64,000 nt of DNA from Candidatus Hydrogenedentota bacterium. Its GTDB lineage: Bacteria > Hydrogenedentota > Hydrogenedentia > Hydrogenedentales > SLHB01. The translations under genes were made by a program, and so were the position numbers. The stretch lies in NCBI GenBank assembly GCA_016215105.1, contig JACRLJ010000033.1, positions 18,951-82,950 of the forward strand. The letters run 5' to 3'. Below are positions 50,415 through 62,585 of the stretch, piece after piece (position 1 is the first letter of the stretch; every line of letters begins with the position of its first letter). Under the pieces are notes generated by a model. That model was not told the origin of the DNA. It ran no database searches and worked only from the letters and a program-made list of their open reading frames with translations.

Positions 50415-50449
50415 GATTCTCAATTCTTAATTGATAATTCGTAATTCTC
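50415..50449. repeat. heptamer array (AATTNNN)5 overlapping the dusB 3' end
   Basis: GATTCTC AATTCTT AATTGAT AATTCGT AATTCTC. Confidence 0.75.
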
Positions 50450-51415
50450 CTCCGCCGGGTACTCATCCCGATACTGATTAAGCCGCGCGAGTATCGGCTC
50501 GACCTCCACATACTGCATCATCTCAGCGCGGAACTTGGCCGCGTTGTGCAATCCCTTCAAGTAACCCCCGTAATGCTTGCGAAACTCCAGTACGCCCCGC
50601 CGCTCGCCTTTATGTTCGGCGGACAATGTCAGGTGCTCGATACACGTGTTCACGCGTTCCACCATGCCCGGCGGCGGCAAATGTTCGCCTGAAGACAGGA
50701 AATGTTTCGTCTCGCGGAAGATCCACGGATTCGTGATCGCCCCGCGCCCTATCATCGCGCCGTCGCAGCCGGTTTCGAACATGCGCTTTACGTCCTCCGG
50801 CTTCACCAGATCGCCATTGCCAATAACAGGAATGGAGACCACCCGCTTTACCCGCTCGAGCCAGCTCCAGTCCGCGTCGCCGTCGTGGGCTTGCGAACGC
50901 GTCCGGCAGTGTATGGTGATTGCCTGCGCGCCCGCCTGTTCGACCATACGCGCCACGTCCTCAATATTGATGCTGTCTGGGTCCCAGCCCAATCGCGTCT
51001 TTACGGTAACGGGCAGGCGCGTGCCGGAGATGACCGATTTGACGACCGCCTCGAACTTCGGCAGGTCCTTCAACAGCCCCGCTCCCTCGCCGCGTAACAC
51101 TACGTTCCGTACCCAGCACCCGCAGTTGATGTCGATGAAGTCGGGGTTAGCCCGTTCCGCGACCGCGGCGGCGCCCTCCATCGAAGTCTCCACCCCGCCA
51201 AAAATCTGCACCGCAACCGGACGTTCCTCGTCCGTCACCCGGATCTTTGCCATCGCCTTGCGGGCATCCCGAATCAGCGCCTCGCTGGCGACAAACTCCG
51301 TGTACAAGAGGTCTGCGCCCAAGCGCTTGCAGAGCAGACGGAACGAGATATCCGTCACATCTTCCATGGGCGCCAGGGCCAGCGGTTTTTCGAGTTCTAT
51401 TGTGCCGATACGCAT
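50420..51415 (-). CDS. dusB: tRNA-dihydrouridine synthase
   Basis: RIGTIELEKPLALAPMEDVTDISFR; INCGCWVRNVV; GNGDLVKPEDVKRMFETGCDGAMIGRG. Confidence 0.93.
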   Translation of the reverse strand: MRIGTIELEKPLALAPMEDVTDISFRLLCKRLGADLLYTEFVASEALIRDARKAMAKIRVTDEERPVAVQIFGGVETSMEGAAAVAERANPDFIDINCGCWVRNVVLRGEGAGLLKDLPKFEAVVKSVISGTRLPVTVKTRLGWDPDSINIEDVARMVEQAGAQAITIHCRTRSQAHDGDADWSWLERVKRVVSIPVIGNGDLVKPEDVKRMFETGCDGAMIGRGAITNPWIFRETKHFLSSGEHLPPPGMVERVNTCIEHLTLSAEHKGERRGVLEFRKHYGGYLKGLHNAAKFRAEMMQYVEVEPILARLNQYRDEYPAEENYELSIKN

Positions 51416-51480
51416 CAACCCAGAATCACAGAATCCCGGGCGGATTTCAACTAACCCATGCATCTCGCGGCTGCCCCAAT

Positions 51481-51505
51481 AGTAGACGCGGCGTCCTCGC
51501 CGCGT
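51481..51505. repeat. dispersed palindromic intergenic repeat, second copy
   Basis: agtagacgcggcgtcctcgccgcgt. Confidence 0.6.
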
Positions 51506-51540
51506 AAGTCGGAGCGCGAAGACCTAGCCTTCGTAAATCT

Positions 51541-51665
51541 CAGATCTCAGATCCCAGATCCCAGATCCCAGATCCCAGATCCCAGATCCTAAACCCTAAA
51601 CCCTGAACCCTGAACCCTGAACCCTGAACCCTGAACCCTGAACCCTGAACCCGGAACCCTGAACA
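51541..51665. repeat. heptamer tandem array, about 18 units, composite motif
   Basis: CAGATCT, (CAGATCC)6, (TAAACCC)2, (TGAACCC)7, GGAACCC, TGAAC. Confidence 0.95.
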
Positions 51666-51738
51666 CGCGCATAGATTGTCGTAACCACCCCCGTGCTGGT
51701 ATGCTCACGGTGAGTACGGTTGAATAATAGGGGTACCC

Positions 51739-52545
51739 ATGCGAAACACATCAGCCATTTTCCAACGAACACTGATCGCCCTCGCTCTCCTCGCGCCTAT
51801 CGCAGCCTGCCAGCGTCCGAAGGAAGGTACCCCGAACTTCAACGGCTTCACACTGGTGCATGACGCAGCGCGCACGCGTGACCTCGCGAAGTTGCAGGAA
51901 CTGTTCGACAAGGGCGCGAACATGAACGTGCGCGATGTCGACGGCGTCACGGCCCTGCATCGCGCCGCCCGCGCCGGCGACGTAGAGGTCGCCGATGCGC
52001 TCATGCGTTACTATGCCGATCCCAACGCCACGACCGGTACGGGCTAGACTCCTCTTCTGCTGGCCGCGCGCGAGGGTCACAAGGACATGATTGAACTGTT
52101 GATTCGCTACGGCGCCGACATACGCAAGAAGTCACCTGACGGATGGACGCCGCTTCTCCTGGCATGCCGGGCCAATAGCGCTGCTGCTGCGGAGACGCTC
52201 GTAAGTGATTGGGCGCTCAAAACCGAAGAAGGTGGCAAGAGTAACATCGACGAAAAAGATCCCAAGGGGCAAACAGCGTTGCACCACGCCATTGCCAACG
52301 CCAATTGGGATTTGGTGAGGACCCTGACCAACAAGGGCGCCGACGTCAACCTTCCGAACGCGCAGGGCGTCCTTCCGATCTTTCCCATCGTGGAATTGGG
52401 CGACTCGTCGCTGGTTCTTGGGCTTCTGACGCATGGCGCCAAGCCTAACGTCGCTGATAAGAGTGGAATGACACCCCTGCAAATCGCGGTGTCGCGGAAA
52501 AACACCCCTGTGGCCCAGGCGCTCTTTCAGTACGGAGCCCGTTGA
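51739..52545 (+). pseudogene. exported ankyrin-repeat protein interrupted by an in-frame TAG at 52045-52047
   Basis: Both halves are in the same frame: ...YYADPNATTGTG-TAG-TPLLLAAREGHKDMIELLIRYGADI... Confidence 0.8.
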
Positions 52546-52549
52546 GGCG

Positions 52550-53410
52550 CTAGAGCCCCAATTGCCAAACCATTTCTGCCCACGCACGGCTGCACGGAAA
52601 CATCCCCGGATACTTCATGAATTCCACGTGCCCGTCCATGTATAGAATATTGCCCCCACCCGGAATATGATTGAAGTCGTCAGGCTTCTGGCTTACCTTG
52701 TCATACATGATCGGAATCGCGCTCTGGGACATCGCGCCCCGCGATGGATTGTTGATGTCGGTAATCATGAAGCGCTCGACACCCTCGCGCAAGCGGGGAA
52801 CCTCGTGGCTCTCTCCGTCATAGTCTACGAAGGTCCAAGAAGCCGTGACATCGCCGTTCTCGAGCACGTCTTTCAGAGCGCTCTCGAAGCGCAGCGACGC
52901 GTCATTGGTCGCCGGGTCCGCCAGCCATTCCGTCTTGAACACCCAGCCGGTGTAATAGTAGGAGAGTTGGTCCAAAAGACACGGGTCCACGCTGCCGTTG
53001 CTACGGCTGCCCCCGGGCCCGTCCGCGCGATTCCATCGTCCGGCCCGGAAATCTTCTTCCGCGTGCGCCGACGACGGGCAGACCAGAATCCGGGTCTCCG
53101 TGAGGTACTCCGGATAGACGCTCTTGCCGTCCACCATCAACACGCGTGTGTTGCGTACGGTGCAGTCCGGTCCAACCATTTTCGGTATTGACGGGTACGC
53201 GTCCTTCGCTTCGCCCGCGAACATCTTAAACACGAGGCCCATCTGCTTCAGATTATTCGCGCACGACACCCGGCGCGCCGACTCCCTCGCGCGAGACAGC
53301 GCGGGAAGCAACATCGCCGCCAAGATGCTGATGATGGATATGACCACCAGCAACTCAATTAGCGTGAATCCCGCCGAACGTTTATGACGCCCACCACCCA
53401 GGTTATCCAT
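52550..53410 (-). CDS. type II secretion/prepilin-like protein with H-X9-DG motif
   Basis: [67 protein letters not shown]. Confidence 0.9.
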   Translation of the reverse strand: MDNLGGGRHKRSAGFTLIELLVVISIISILAAMLLPALSRARESARRVSCANNLKQMGLVFKMFAGEAKDAYPSIPKMVGPDCTVRNTRVLMVDGKSVYPEYLTETRILVCPSSAHAEEDFRAGRWNRADGPGGSRSNGSVDPCLLDQLSYYYTGWVFKTEWLADPATNDASLRFESALKDVLENGDVTASWTFVDYDGESHEVPRLREGVERFMITDINNPSRGAMSQSAIPIMYDKVSQKPDDFNHIPGGGNILYMDGHVEFMKYPGMFPCSRAWAEMVWQLGL

Positions 53411-53520
53411 GGGGTCTATAGTACACTCACTTGCGTCCGATGACAAGAGGATATAGTGGACAAGACTCGTGCGATTCCCGCTCCGCGGCACGCATCTTCC
53501 CCTCGCGTCAGTGTGCGCAT

Positions 53521-54993
53521 TCACGCTCGTCGCCTCGCAGCGGCCTTCATCGCGGTAATGAGCCGGGGGGTATAGGTCTCGACCAGCGCGAACCCGTTCC
53601 GCAATCGCTCCGACGGCGTGGCGCCTTCCGCAATGTAATTGCGGGTCTCCAGCGCCGCGTCGAGTTCCAGGTCGCCGAATGACTGTAAGGCCTCCACCAA
53701 GCCGGGCCACGACCAATTGTTCCCATATCCGTGTACGCCTTGCCACGCCTCGGCGGCGTTCGCAAACGAGCCGAGCAAGGACGCCGCTGTCTTGGTGTCA
53801 CGCGGTTCCGCGCATACCACGGATTGGAACCGCTTCCATGCCGCGACGAGCCGAAGTTGCAGGGCCAAGTCACTAAGAAACCGCCTCGGATTTCCGAAAA
53901 GAAGCCCCCCCAACGGTCCTTCTTCAATTGGGTTTCGCTGTATCGCTTCTACTGATGTCACAGCCTCGTCCATCGCATCCGGGGCGTGGCCGGCCAGGGC
54001 TGTCCAACAGGCGACGATGCGCTCGCCGGCGCCTTCAATGAGTTCGCCGGCAAATCGGACGTAGTCCGCCTCCGTGACCGCAAGGCCCTTGGCCGCGCGC
54101 GCAAAGGCAAATGTATTGGGGAGCTGGAGACAGTGCGTCTGGGCATTGCCCATGATTCCCTGCCGACCAAGATTCTGACGTACCTTCTCGCCGACGCCCG
54201 TTTCGAAATTCGTCAGCGGAAAACTAGGCTCGCCTTCGATAGTTCCGTAGGGAAAGGTGAACATGCGATCGCCAAGCCCCACCTGCTCCACCACATGCTG
54301 GCGTGCGCCGGTGATTCCCCAGGGCTCCAAATTCCGAGACGACAGCAACGCGATGGTCTCTGCCACCTCGTCGTCGGGCCCCCACTCGAAGTGCGCCGTG
54401 GCGTAGAACCGGCCATACGCCTGCCAACCCGCATGAATCCAGTACACGAGTTCAATGCCGTTTCGGAGCCGATCCAGCATGTGCCGATGATCTTCGAGCA
54501 ACTGAACGAACTCGGCGTTCGTCGAGCCCGCGTATCCACCCGGATCGCTATCAATGATGACCAATCCATCCATGCGGGAAAGCGGTTCCAGCAGACGTTC
54601 CCGCCAAGAAATCATCTCCGCTCGGGCGGTCGCATCCGACGGATCGATGCGCTCATCACAGTAAAAGAACGGGCGATCCTCGAACGCGAACTTCGACGCC
54701 TCTTCGTTTCGCGCAACGACGTTCGGAGAAAGAGTAACGTAAGCCTGCATGCAGAATTCGGACTTCAACAAGTCGATGACCCGCGCAATCTTTTCGATAT
54801 TCGCGATATCACTCGGAGTCAGCGGGTCCGGCATCGTCTCGAGCAAGGGCCAGATCATCACGGCGTTGTATCCCAACCGTTTCAGCCCGCCAACGTAACC
54901 ACGCCAATCTTCCAATGACCAAGTGCGCGCCGCGTAGGGATGGTTATAGGCCCAATGTTGGTGGACATACATTCCGATGACTTTCTTGTCCAT
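53521..54993 (-). CDS. hypothetical glycosidase-like protein
   Basis: 490 aa; [36 protein letters not shown]-barrel style. Confidence 0.6.
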   Translation of the reverse strand: MDKKVIGMYVHQHWAYNHPYAARTWSLEDWRGYVGGLKRLGYNAVMIWPLLETMPDPLTPSDIANIEKIARVIDLLKSEFCMQAYVTLSPNVVARNEEASKFAFEDRPFFYCDERIDPSDATARAEMISWRERLLEPLSRMDGLVIIDSDPGGYAGSTNAEFVQLLEDHRHMLDRLRNGIELVYWIHAGWQAYGRFYATAHFEWGPDDEVAETIALLSSRNLEPWGITGARQHVVEQVGLGDRMFTFPYGTIEGEPSFPLTNFETGVGEKVRQNLGRQGIMGNAQTHCLQLPNTFAFARAAKGLAVTEADYVRFAGELIEGAGERIVACWTALAGHAPDAMDEAVTSVEAIQRNPIEEGPLGGLLFGNPRRFLSDLALQLRLVAAWKRFQSVVCAEPRDTKTAASLLGSFANAAEAWQGVHGYGNNWSWPGLVEALQSFGDLELDAALETRNYIAEGATPSERLRNGFALVETYTPRLITAMKAAARRRA

Positions 54994-55029
54994 TTCGCTT
55001 TCTTCTTCACCACTTCGCGCGCAAAGCGC

Positions 55030-55566
55030 TCAATCAAAGGTCAGTCGCATCTCATACGAATCATTGGCCGAGCGAAACGACACGTCTTCACGAACAATCT
55101 GGAACCCGTGCCGTTGATACAATCGCAGTGCACGCGCATTGGTCTTCATCACGGTAAGTCCAATAGCATTCTTGCGAAGTACGCGCCGTCCCACGGCGAT
55201 GAGATACGCGAGAAACACGCCGCCAAGCCCCGTCCCCTGGGCATCTTCGCGCAGGCCGATGCCGAGATGCGGGACCTCGCTCGCAACGTCCATGAAGAAG
55301 AAATGCCCTATGATGCCCCCGGCCTCGTCCAACGCGACACTGCTAAAATCAAAGCCAGACAGGGCGCGCCGAACGACCTCGTTCATCGCATCGACGCTGA
55401 CGTCGGCATACGGCTCGAAAAAGTACCGGCTCTGTTCGGGCAAGGCCTGGTAAAAACGCGAAAGCCGGGCGGCGTCATCGTGCGCCAGCACTCGAACCCG
55501 GAAACCGAGAATCGGTCCCGGCGTCGCTTTCGGCGAGATGCTGGACGTCACAGGGCGGTCCTCCAT
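55030..55566 (-). CDS. GNAT family N-acetyltransferase
   Basis: HLGIGLREDAQGTGLGGVFLAYLI...LTVMKTNARALRLYQRHGFQIV. Confidence 0.88.
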   Translation of the reverse strand: MEDRPVTSSISPKATPGPILGFRVRVLAHDDAARLSRFYQALPEQSRYFFEPYADVSVDAMNEVVRRALSGFDFSSVALDEAGGIIGHFFFMDVASEVPHLGIGLREDAQGTGLGGVFLAYLIAVGRRVLRKNAIGLTVMKTNARALRLYQRHGFQIVREDVSFRSANDSYEMRLTFD

Positions 55567-55599
55567 GCTTGTCCGACTTGTCCGACCTGTCTGACCGTC
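55567..55599. repeat. nonamer array forming the entire T3PKS-GNAT intergenic gap
   Basis: Minus strand GGTCAGACA GGTCGGACA AGTCGGACA AGC-ATG. Confidence 0.8.
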
Positions 55600-56683
55600 A
55601 TACGATCAAAACGGCCTCTACCATCAAACCGGGACCAAACGCCATTGCGACCAACGGCAACGGGGCATTGCGCTCGCGCATCTTCTTGAGAATGAACAAT
55701 ATCGTTGGAGACGACATATTGCCGTGCGTTTTCAGAATCTCGCGCGAATCTTCCGTGACATCCTTGTCCAGGTCGAGCGCCTTTGCGGCAGACTGAATGA
55801 TGCGCGGCCCGCCGGGGTGTATCGCCCACGATCTAATTTCCGGAAGGGTCATCCCGTATCCCGCCAACCATTCTTCCATCCAGCCGCGCAGGTGCGTGCA
55901 AATCAAATCCGGCACGTGCGGCGACAAACTCATCACGAATCCATGATCGCGGATGCGCCAAGTCATGGCATCCTGCGAATCCGGCATCAGACACGAGCCC
56001 GTTCCGACGACACGCCACCGGTCCGCCACAGGCTCGCCGCTTCCCACAATCGCCGCGGCGCCGTCCGCGAACAACGCATTGGCGACAATCTGTTCTGGTT
56101 CCCATCCATAATGGTAATGGAGACTGCACAATTCCACGGCGCAAAGAAGCACACGCGCATTGGGGTCTCCATGGGTGAAGCCGCGCGCCACGCGCAGGCC
56201 GTTGAGTGCGCCGTGACAGCCCATGAACCCTACGTGGGTACGTTGTACCGTGCGCCGAAGTCCCAGTTCCTGAATCAATCCCACATCCACACCGGGCGCA
56301 TAAAAACCACTGCACGAAACCGTCACCAAGTGCGTGATGTCATCCGGCGCCAGCTCCGACTGCGACAGTGCTTCGCGGGCGGCCTGTTCCGCCAGGACCA
56401 GCGCGCACTTCTCGTACTTCTCCATACGCTGACCTATACCCGGTCCCAAGTCATTCCCGTTGTCCGGATAGGGAAAGAACGATTGGCGGCTTTCCTGATC
56501 TTCCGGCGCCTCGAGCAGCACGCTATGGCGCCGCTTGACGCCAGTCATACGGTACAGCGCGGGCAGCAGACGGCGCTGCTCGTCGGTATGGCACGAAACC
56601 TTCTTTGCGTATTCAACGACGATATCTTGAGCCATCGAGTACTCGGGCAGGCCCGTCCCTTGTCCCAGAATGGTGAAATTCAT
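55598..56683 (-). CDS. type III polyketide synthase (chalcone/stilbene synthase family)
   Basis: THLVTVSCSGFYAPGVDVGLIQELGL; GFMGCHGALNGLRVA; SWAIHPGGPRIIQSAAKAL. Confidence 0.93.
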   Translation of the reverse strand: MNFTILGQGTGLPEYSMAQDIVVEYAKKVSCHTDEQRRLLPALYRMTGVKRRHSVLLEAPEDQESRQSFFPYPDNGNDLGPGIGQRMEKYEKCALVLAEQAAREALSQSELAPDDITHLVTVSCSGFYAPGVDVGLIQELGLRRTVQRTHVGFMGCHGALNGLRVARGFTHGDPNARVLLCAVELCSLHYHYGWEPEQIVANALFADGAAAIVGSGEPVADRWRVVGTGSCLMPDSQDAMTWRIRDHGFVMSLSPHVPDLICTHLRGWMEEWLAGYGMTLPEIRSWAIHPGGPRIIQSAAKALDLDKDVTEDSREILKTHGNMSSPTILFILKKMRERNAPLPLVAMAFGPGLMVEAVLIV

Positions 56684-57861
56684 GCGGAACTCCTCGTAGC
56701 GCGGGTTACTTCTGCATTGAGTTGTCGTATCAAAGGCCGGGCCAATCCGGGCGCGACCGCCAAAGCTCTGACTATCGTGGCCGTCAGGCGCGGGTGGCGC
56801 AGCAAAGCGGACAGGGCTTTGCACACCAACTGCCGTTGCGTCACCATGCGGCGGTAGCACAGGCGCCACTCGTCCTCGATGGCGCTATGCCACTGTGGCA
56901 GTATTCTAGAAGCAATTCGCGCAAGCTCGGCTCCGCCGGACAGAGCCCACGCCATGCCCTCCCCGGTGAATGGCTCCACATACCCCGCCGCGTCTCCAAC
57001 CAGGAGCAGGCGGTGCGCGCTAATCCGCGCCGTATGCCGCGTCAACGCGGGGGTGCCACGCCAATCCAACGAGTCCAAATCCGTCATTTCCCTGAAGCCC
57101 GCCTCCTCCAATACACGCGAAGCGACTCTCGCCAATCCGCCGTTTGTCCGCACTGCGTCGGCGTTTAAAGCTGCCGCGACGTCCAGACGGCCGCCTTCAA
57201 TCATCGTGAACCCCACGTATCCCGCTTTGGCGCAGGCCATGTAGATGGTACCGGATTCATAACCACTGGGCGCAACTGGCGCAATGGCTCCGGCGCCGAT
57301 GCGCGATCCAGGCGTTGGCGTAGTGGCAAATTCTTCGGAATCAGTAAGCAATTTGCTACCGAGGCCACTCGCTACCACCACCAATCGCGCTTGCGCCGTA
57401 ACGGCCTCATCGCCGCTGCGTAGCCGCGCGGTTCGATAGTCTGCGGCCACGCCTTCGAGCGACGCGGACGTCTGGGGCAGAAACTGAGCGCCCGCTTGGA
57501 TCGCGGCTTCGACTAGCGCGGCGTCCAGCGCCTCCCGCGACAGCGTCACGCCCCCAGGCAGCGGCAACTGACAGCGCCCGCCCATGGAAGCGACTTCAAT
57601 GCGATGCAGCGGTACCCCGCCACGTTCGCGCACCAACGATCCCAATCCCGCCTCATCGAAAACGGACAACGCTCGCAGGTTTAGGCAACACCCGCATACC
57701 TTCCAACGCGGAAAGCGCGCTTTGTCCACCAGCAACACCTTCCGGCCCGTCAAGGCCAGACCGCGCGCCGCGATGGCCCCCGAAGGCCCAGCGCCTACTA
57801 CAATCGCATCCCAATCGATTGTCCCTGTTTCGCGCAGCGTGAGAGTTGCGGCAATGCTCAT
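56680..57861 (-). CDS. FAD-dependent oxidoreductase (geranylgeranyl reductase-like)
   Basis: DAIVVGAGPSGAIAARGLALTGRKVLLVDKARFPRWKVCGCCLN; LLVGDAAGYVEPFTGEGMAWAL. Confidence 0.92.
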   Translation of the reverse strand: MSIAATLTLRETGTIDWDAIVVGAGPSGAIAARGLALTGRKVLLVDKARFPRWKVCGCCLNLRALSVFDEAGLGSLVRERGGVPLHRIEVASMGGRCQLPLPGGVTLSREALDAALVEAAIQAGAQFLPQTSASLEGVAADYRTARLRSGDEAVTAQARLVVVASGLGSKLLTDSEEFATTPTPGSRIGAGAIAPVAPSGYESGTIYMACAKAGYVGFTMIEGGRLDVAAALNADAVRTNGGLARVASRVLEEAGFREMTDLDSLDWRGTPALTRHTARISAHRLLLVGDAAGYVEPFTGEGMAWALSGGAELARIASRILPQWHSAIEDEWRLCYRRMVTQRQLVCKALSALLRHPRLTATIVRALAVAPGLARPLIRQLNAEVTRATRSSA

Positions 57862-58643
57862 GCGCGTCCAATCTCGAGCATGAATCGAAACGGAAAACGC
57901 CGTTCAATACGGTAGCGCGTCAGCCCCGCCCGTCGCGCCAGCGCCTGCGCTTCCTGCTCGGTAAACGCCGACATCACCGACAATGGCGCATCAATATGGA
58001 CAACCCGTGAGGGAATCGCTAGCCGGCAGCCCCAATACGCCAGCGCGTAGCCGGGTTTGCTTCGCACCAAGTCGAGCAACAGCGCGGTGCGTTTTGCGCG
58101 TCGCGAAAGCTGTTTCAAAAGAGTCACTGCCTGTTCATCTTCCAAGTGATGCAAGAACAGCGAACACAGGATTACATCGAAGCCTTCGGGAACACCCTGT
58201 GCGACCACGTCCCACGCAAAGAAGTTCACCTGTGCTCCGGCGTCATCGGCGCCCCGCCGCGCGTATGCCACGGCGCGTTCACTAATGTCGCATCCCGCAA
58301 GAACCAGCGGAATGCCCGCCCGTCGGGCTCGCTTGGCCAGTGAAAGGAGTACCCCTCCGCCCCCGGTTGCGATGTCGAGCACACGCAGTGGCCGTCCTTC
58401 CACCTCGCGGGCCGCGTCAACGATACGAGGCCAAAAGTACCGTGCCCCGCCGGTCATGCAATGGATACGTTCGAGGCCGCGCAACGCTTGAACGTGTTGG
58501 GCTTCGTCCAGGTCAGGCAGGTCCATGATTTCGCCTTGCAGGCGGCGCGTTCGAAGAGAGGGAAACCATGGAATTCGGGGGGAGTGAATACATTTCTCGA
58601 TCAGGTCCGATGCGGATGCGACTTCTGTCGAGGTGTCCTGCAC
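57858..58643 (-). CDS. class I SAM-dependent methyltransferase
   Basis: LRVLDIATGGGGVLLSLAKRARRAG; DVILCSLFLHHLEDEQAVTLLKQL; overlaps the oxidoreductase start. Confidence 0.9.
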   Translation of the reverse strand: MQDTSTEVASASDLIEKCIHSPRIPWFPSLRTRRLQGEIMDLPDLDEAQHVQALRGLERIHCMTGGARYFWPRIVDAAREVEGRPLRVLDIATGGGGVLLSLAKRARRAGIPLVLAGCDISERAVAYARRGADDAGAQVNFFAWDVVAQGVPEGFDVILCSLFLHHLEDEQAVTLLKQLSRRAKRTALLLDLVRSKPGYALAYWGCRLAIPSRVVHIDAPLSVMSAFTEQEAQALARRAGLTRYRIERRFPFRFMLEIGRA

Positions 58644-58910
58644 GCCGGTGTGTACCTACTTGAATTGCAGAGAAAGGGAGACGCCTCCCGATTACATCCG
58701 AGTACGATGGTACGCGCCCATTATTTCACATTGCCAAAACCCGACAAAAGCGAGCGCCGGTATTAAACAACTTACAGATGCTTTCTGGCCGCGCCGCGTC
58801 AAATAGCCGACTTTCTGGCCGAACTCCTAAACTGCTGATGTTGGCGCGATCGGTGTGAACCGGGCGGAGCGCCTGCCGTAGCGCTCAGCCGTTAGACTTC
58901 CTGGACACGT

Positions 58911-60830
<1,920 letters not shown>

Positions 60831-60923
60831 TTAGTAGCGTGGCGCGTGCTTATGCCCGCGGAGTCCAACGGCCTTCATCTTTCTGATAGTGGCGCGTCAA
60901 ATCGGTGGTTAATTCAACCTTGT

Positions 60924-61139
60924 TTAGCCGGGAATCGGACGCTTAAACGTCGCGATGATTCCCTGCGGCTTGGTCCCAACGAGCATACCGGCGTCCCGCA
61001 TGTCCGGGATGTAGGTCACAAGTTCCCATCCATCCTGACCAAACTTGTTGTAGTATTCGGTCAATCCCTGAATGGCTTCCGTATCGAGCGCCTTCCGTTT
61101 CAACTGTATGTACTCTTGCCGGTATTCCCAACGTGTCAT
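60924..61139 (-). CDS. DUF4177-like small protein
   Basis: MTRWEYRQEYIQLKRKALDTEAIQGLTEYYNKFGQDGWELVTYIPD. Confidence 0.7.
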   Translation of the reverse strand: MTRWEYRQEYIQLKRKALDTEAIQGLTEYYNKFGQDGWELVTYIPDMRDAGMLVGTKPQGIIATFKRPIPG

Positions 61140-61206
61140 ATCCGCATCCACCTACCGTTCTCTTATCAAACACTCGGTTTCAAGCCGTTATTCTTTACGG
61201 CGCTCG

Positions 61207-62568
61207 CTATGCGGTAAGCCGCTGTACGGCCCGGTGCGCCGAAATGACGCAGTCATTCAGCCCGACACCTCGGTAGGCGTTGCCAGCCATGACCAGCCCG
61301 GGGAAACGGCTCTCCGCCGCTTCAATCTCGTTAAGATAGGTCCCGTGGCTCAACAGGTATTGCGGAATGCCTTTGAAATGCCTGAATATCCGCACAAATT
61401 CCGGTTTCGACGAAATCCCCAACAAAGGGTCGACTTCGCGTCGAACATGCTCGAGCAACTGGGCGTCGTCCAGCCGAACCACATCAGGGTCGTTATATCC
61501 GCCGTAAATCGTCCGCAACAGCACCCAGTCGTCCGGCGCTTGCTTCGGAAAGATGGACGAGGTCCACAGGCATCCCAACAACCGCTTGTTCTGATTGCGG
61601 GGCACGAGAAACCCGAATCCGTTCACATCGCGGCTCACGTGTGACTTACGGTATCCGGTACAAATCACCACACAATCCGCGTAGGCAATGTTTCTCAACG
61701 TCTTGCTCAACGCCGGGTCAAGCTCGCCGGTCAGTTCCGCCGCTGCGAACGCCGGTACGGCCACCACCACCGACGCCGCATCCACCGTCAGGCCGGCGCT
61801 GGTCTCGATTCGGAAAGTCCCGTTCGGTTTGGTTAGCCGCGTGACACGGTTCCCGCTGCGTACCCGATTGCCCAGCTTCGCCGTGGCGACCTGCGCCAAA
61901 TGTCCAATGCCGCCCGCGAAGCTGGTCAGCACGCCCTTTGGTCCCATGGCGCTGGCCTCTTTGTCCACGCGGCGCTTTGCCATCAACGCGTTGAACAACG
62001 TGCCGTAGTCGCGCTCCATCGCGGCCATGCGCGGGAAACAGTGGGCCAGCGACAACGCGTGCGCGTCTCCCGCGAATATCCCGCTCACCATCGGCCCGAC
62101 CATCATGTCGGCCGCTTCGCGCCCTATCCGCCGCGCCGCAAAGTCCCACACTGATTCCGGCGCGTCGTCGCGCTTGGCCCTAATCATGGGCTCGCAGAGC
62201 AGACGCGCCCGGCCCTTGACCGAAAGCAACGGCTGCAACAAAAACTTCGGCGGCCCCAAGATCTCGATCAATTGGTCGTTCTTGAGAATGAACCGGTGCG
62301 CCGCCGCCTCGTTCGCCAACACCAGTTCCGGCGTCAGACCCAGCTCGTCCACCCACTCCAAGGTCAACGGCTCGCGATTCAAGAAGCCATTTGGACCCCA
62401 ATCGCACGAGAACCCGTCAATTTGGTCCGTCCGCGTGTGTCCACCGACGTAGTCCGAGCCTTCTATCAGCAGAACGCTATCCGTCCCGAACGCCTTGGAG
62501 AGGTGATGCGCCGCGCAGAGGCCGGTCACTCCCCCTCCGATGATGGCTACTCGTACTTCTTCGTGCAT
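61207..62568 (-). CDS. hemG: protoporphyrinogen/coproporphyrinogen oxidase (FAD)
   Basis: RVAIIGGGVTGLCAAHHLSKAFG; GGHTRTDQIDGFSCDWGPNGFL; GNAYRGVGLNDCV. Confidence 0.9.
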   Translation of the reverse strand: MHEEVRVAIIGGGVTGLCAAHHLSKAFGTDSVLLIEGSDYVGGHTRTDQIDGFSCDWGPNGFLNREPLTLEWVDELGLTPELVLANEAAAHRFILKNDQLIEILGPPKFLLQPLLSVKGRARLLCEPMIRAKRDDAPESVWDFAARRIGREAADMMVGPMVSGIFAGDAHALSLAHCFPRMAAMERDYGTLFNALMAKRRVDKEASAMGPKGVLTSFAGGIGHLAQVATAKLGNRVRSGNRVTRLTKPNGTFRIETSAGLTVDAASVVVAVPAFAAAELTGELDPALSKTLRNIAYADCVVICTGYRKSHVSRDVNGFGFLVPRNQNKRLLGCLWTSSIFPKQAPDDWVLLRTIYGGYNDPDVVRLDDAQLLEHVRREVDPLLGISSKPEFVRIFRHFKGIPQYLLSHGTYLNEIEAAESRFPGLVMAGNAYRGVGLNDCVISAHRAVQRLTA

Positions 62569-62585
62569 TGTGTTTGGCCCCCCGA

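Noticed and set aside
51590-51665. Eukaryotic telomere contamination (TAAACCC-like)
   Set aside because: Embedded between bacterial genes, phase-linked to CAGATCC units and sharing units with the 18.25 kb array
55724-56857. 377-aa plus-strand ORF
   Set aside because: Antisense to the type III PKS
58780-58835. Direct repeat ctttctggccg (two copies)
   Set aside because: Too short and only two copies; no further structure
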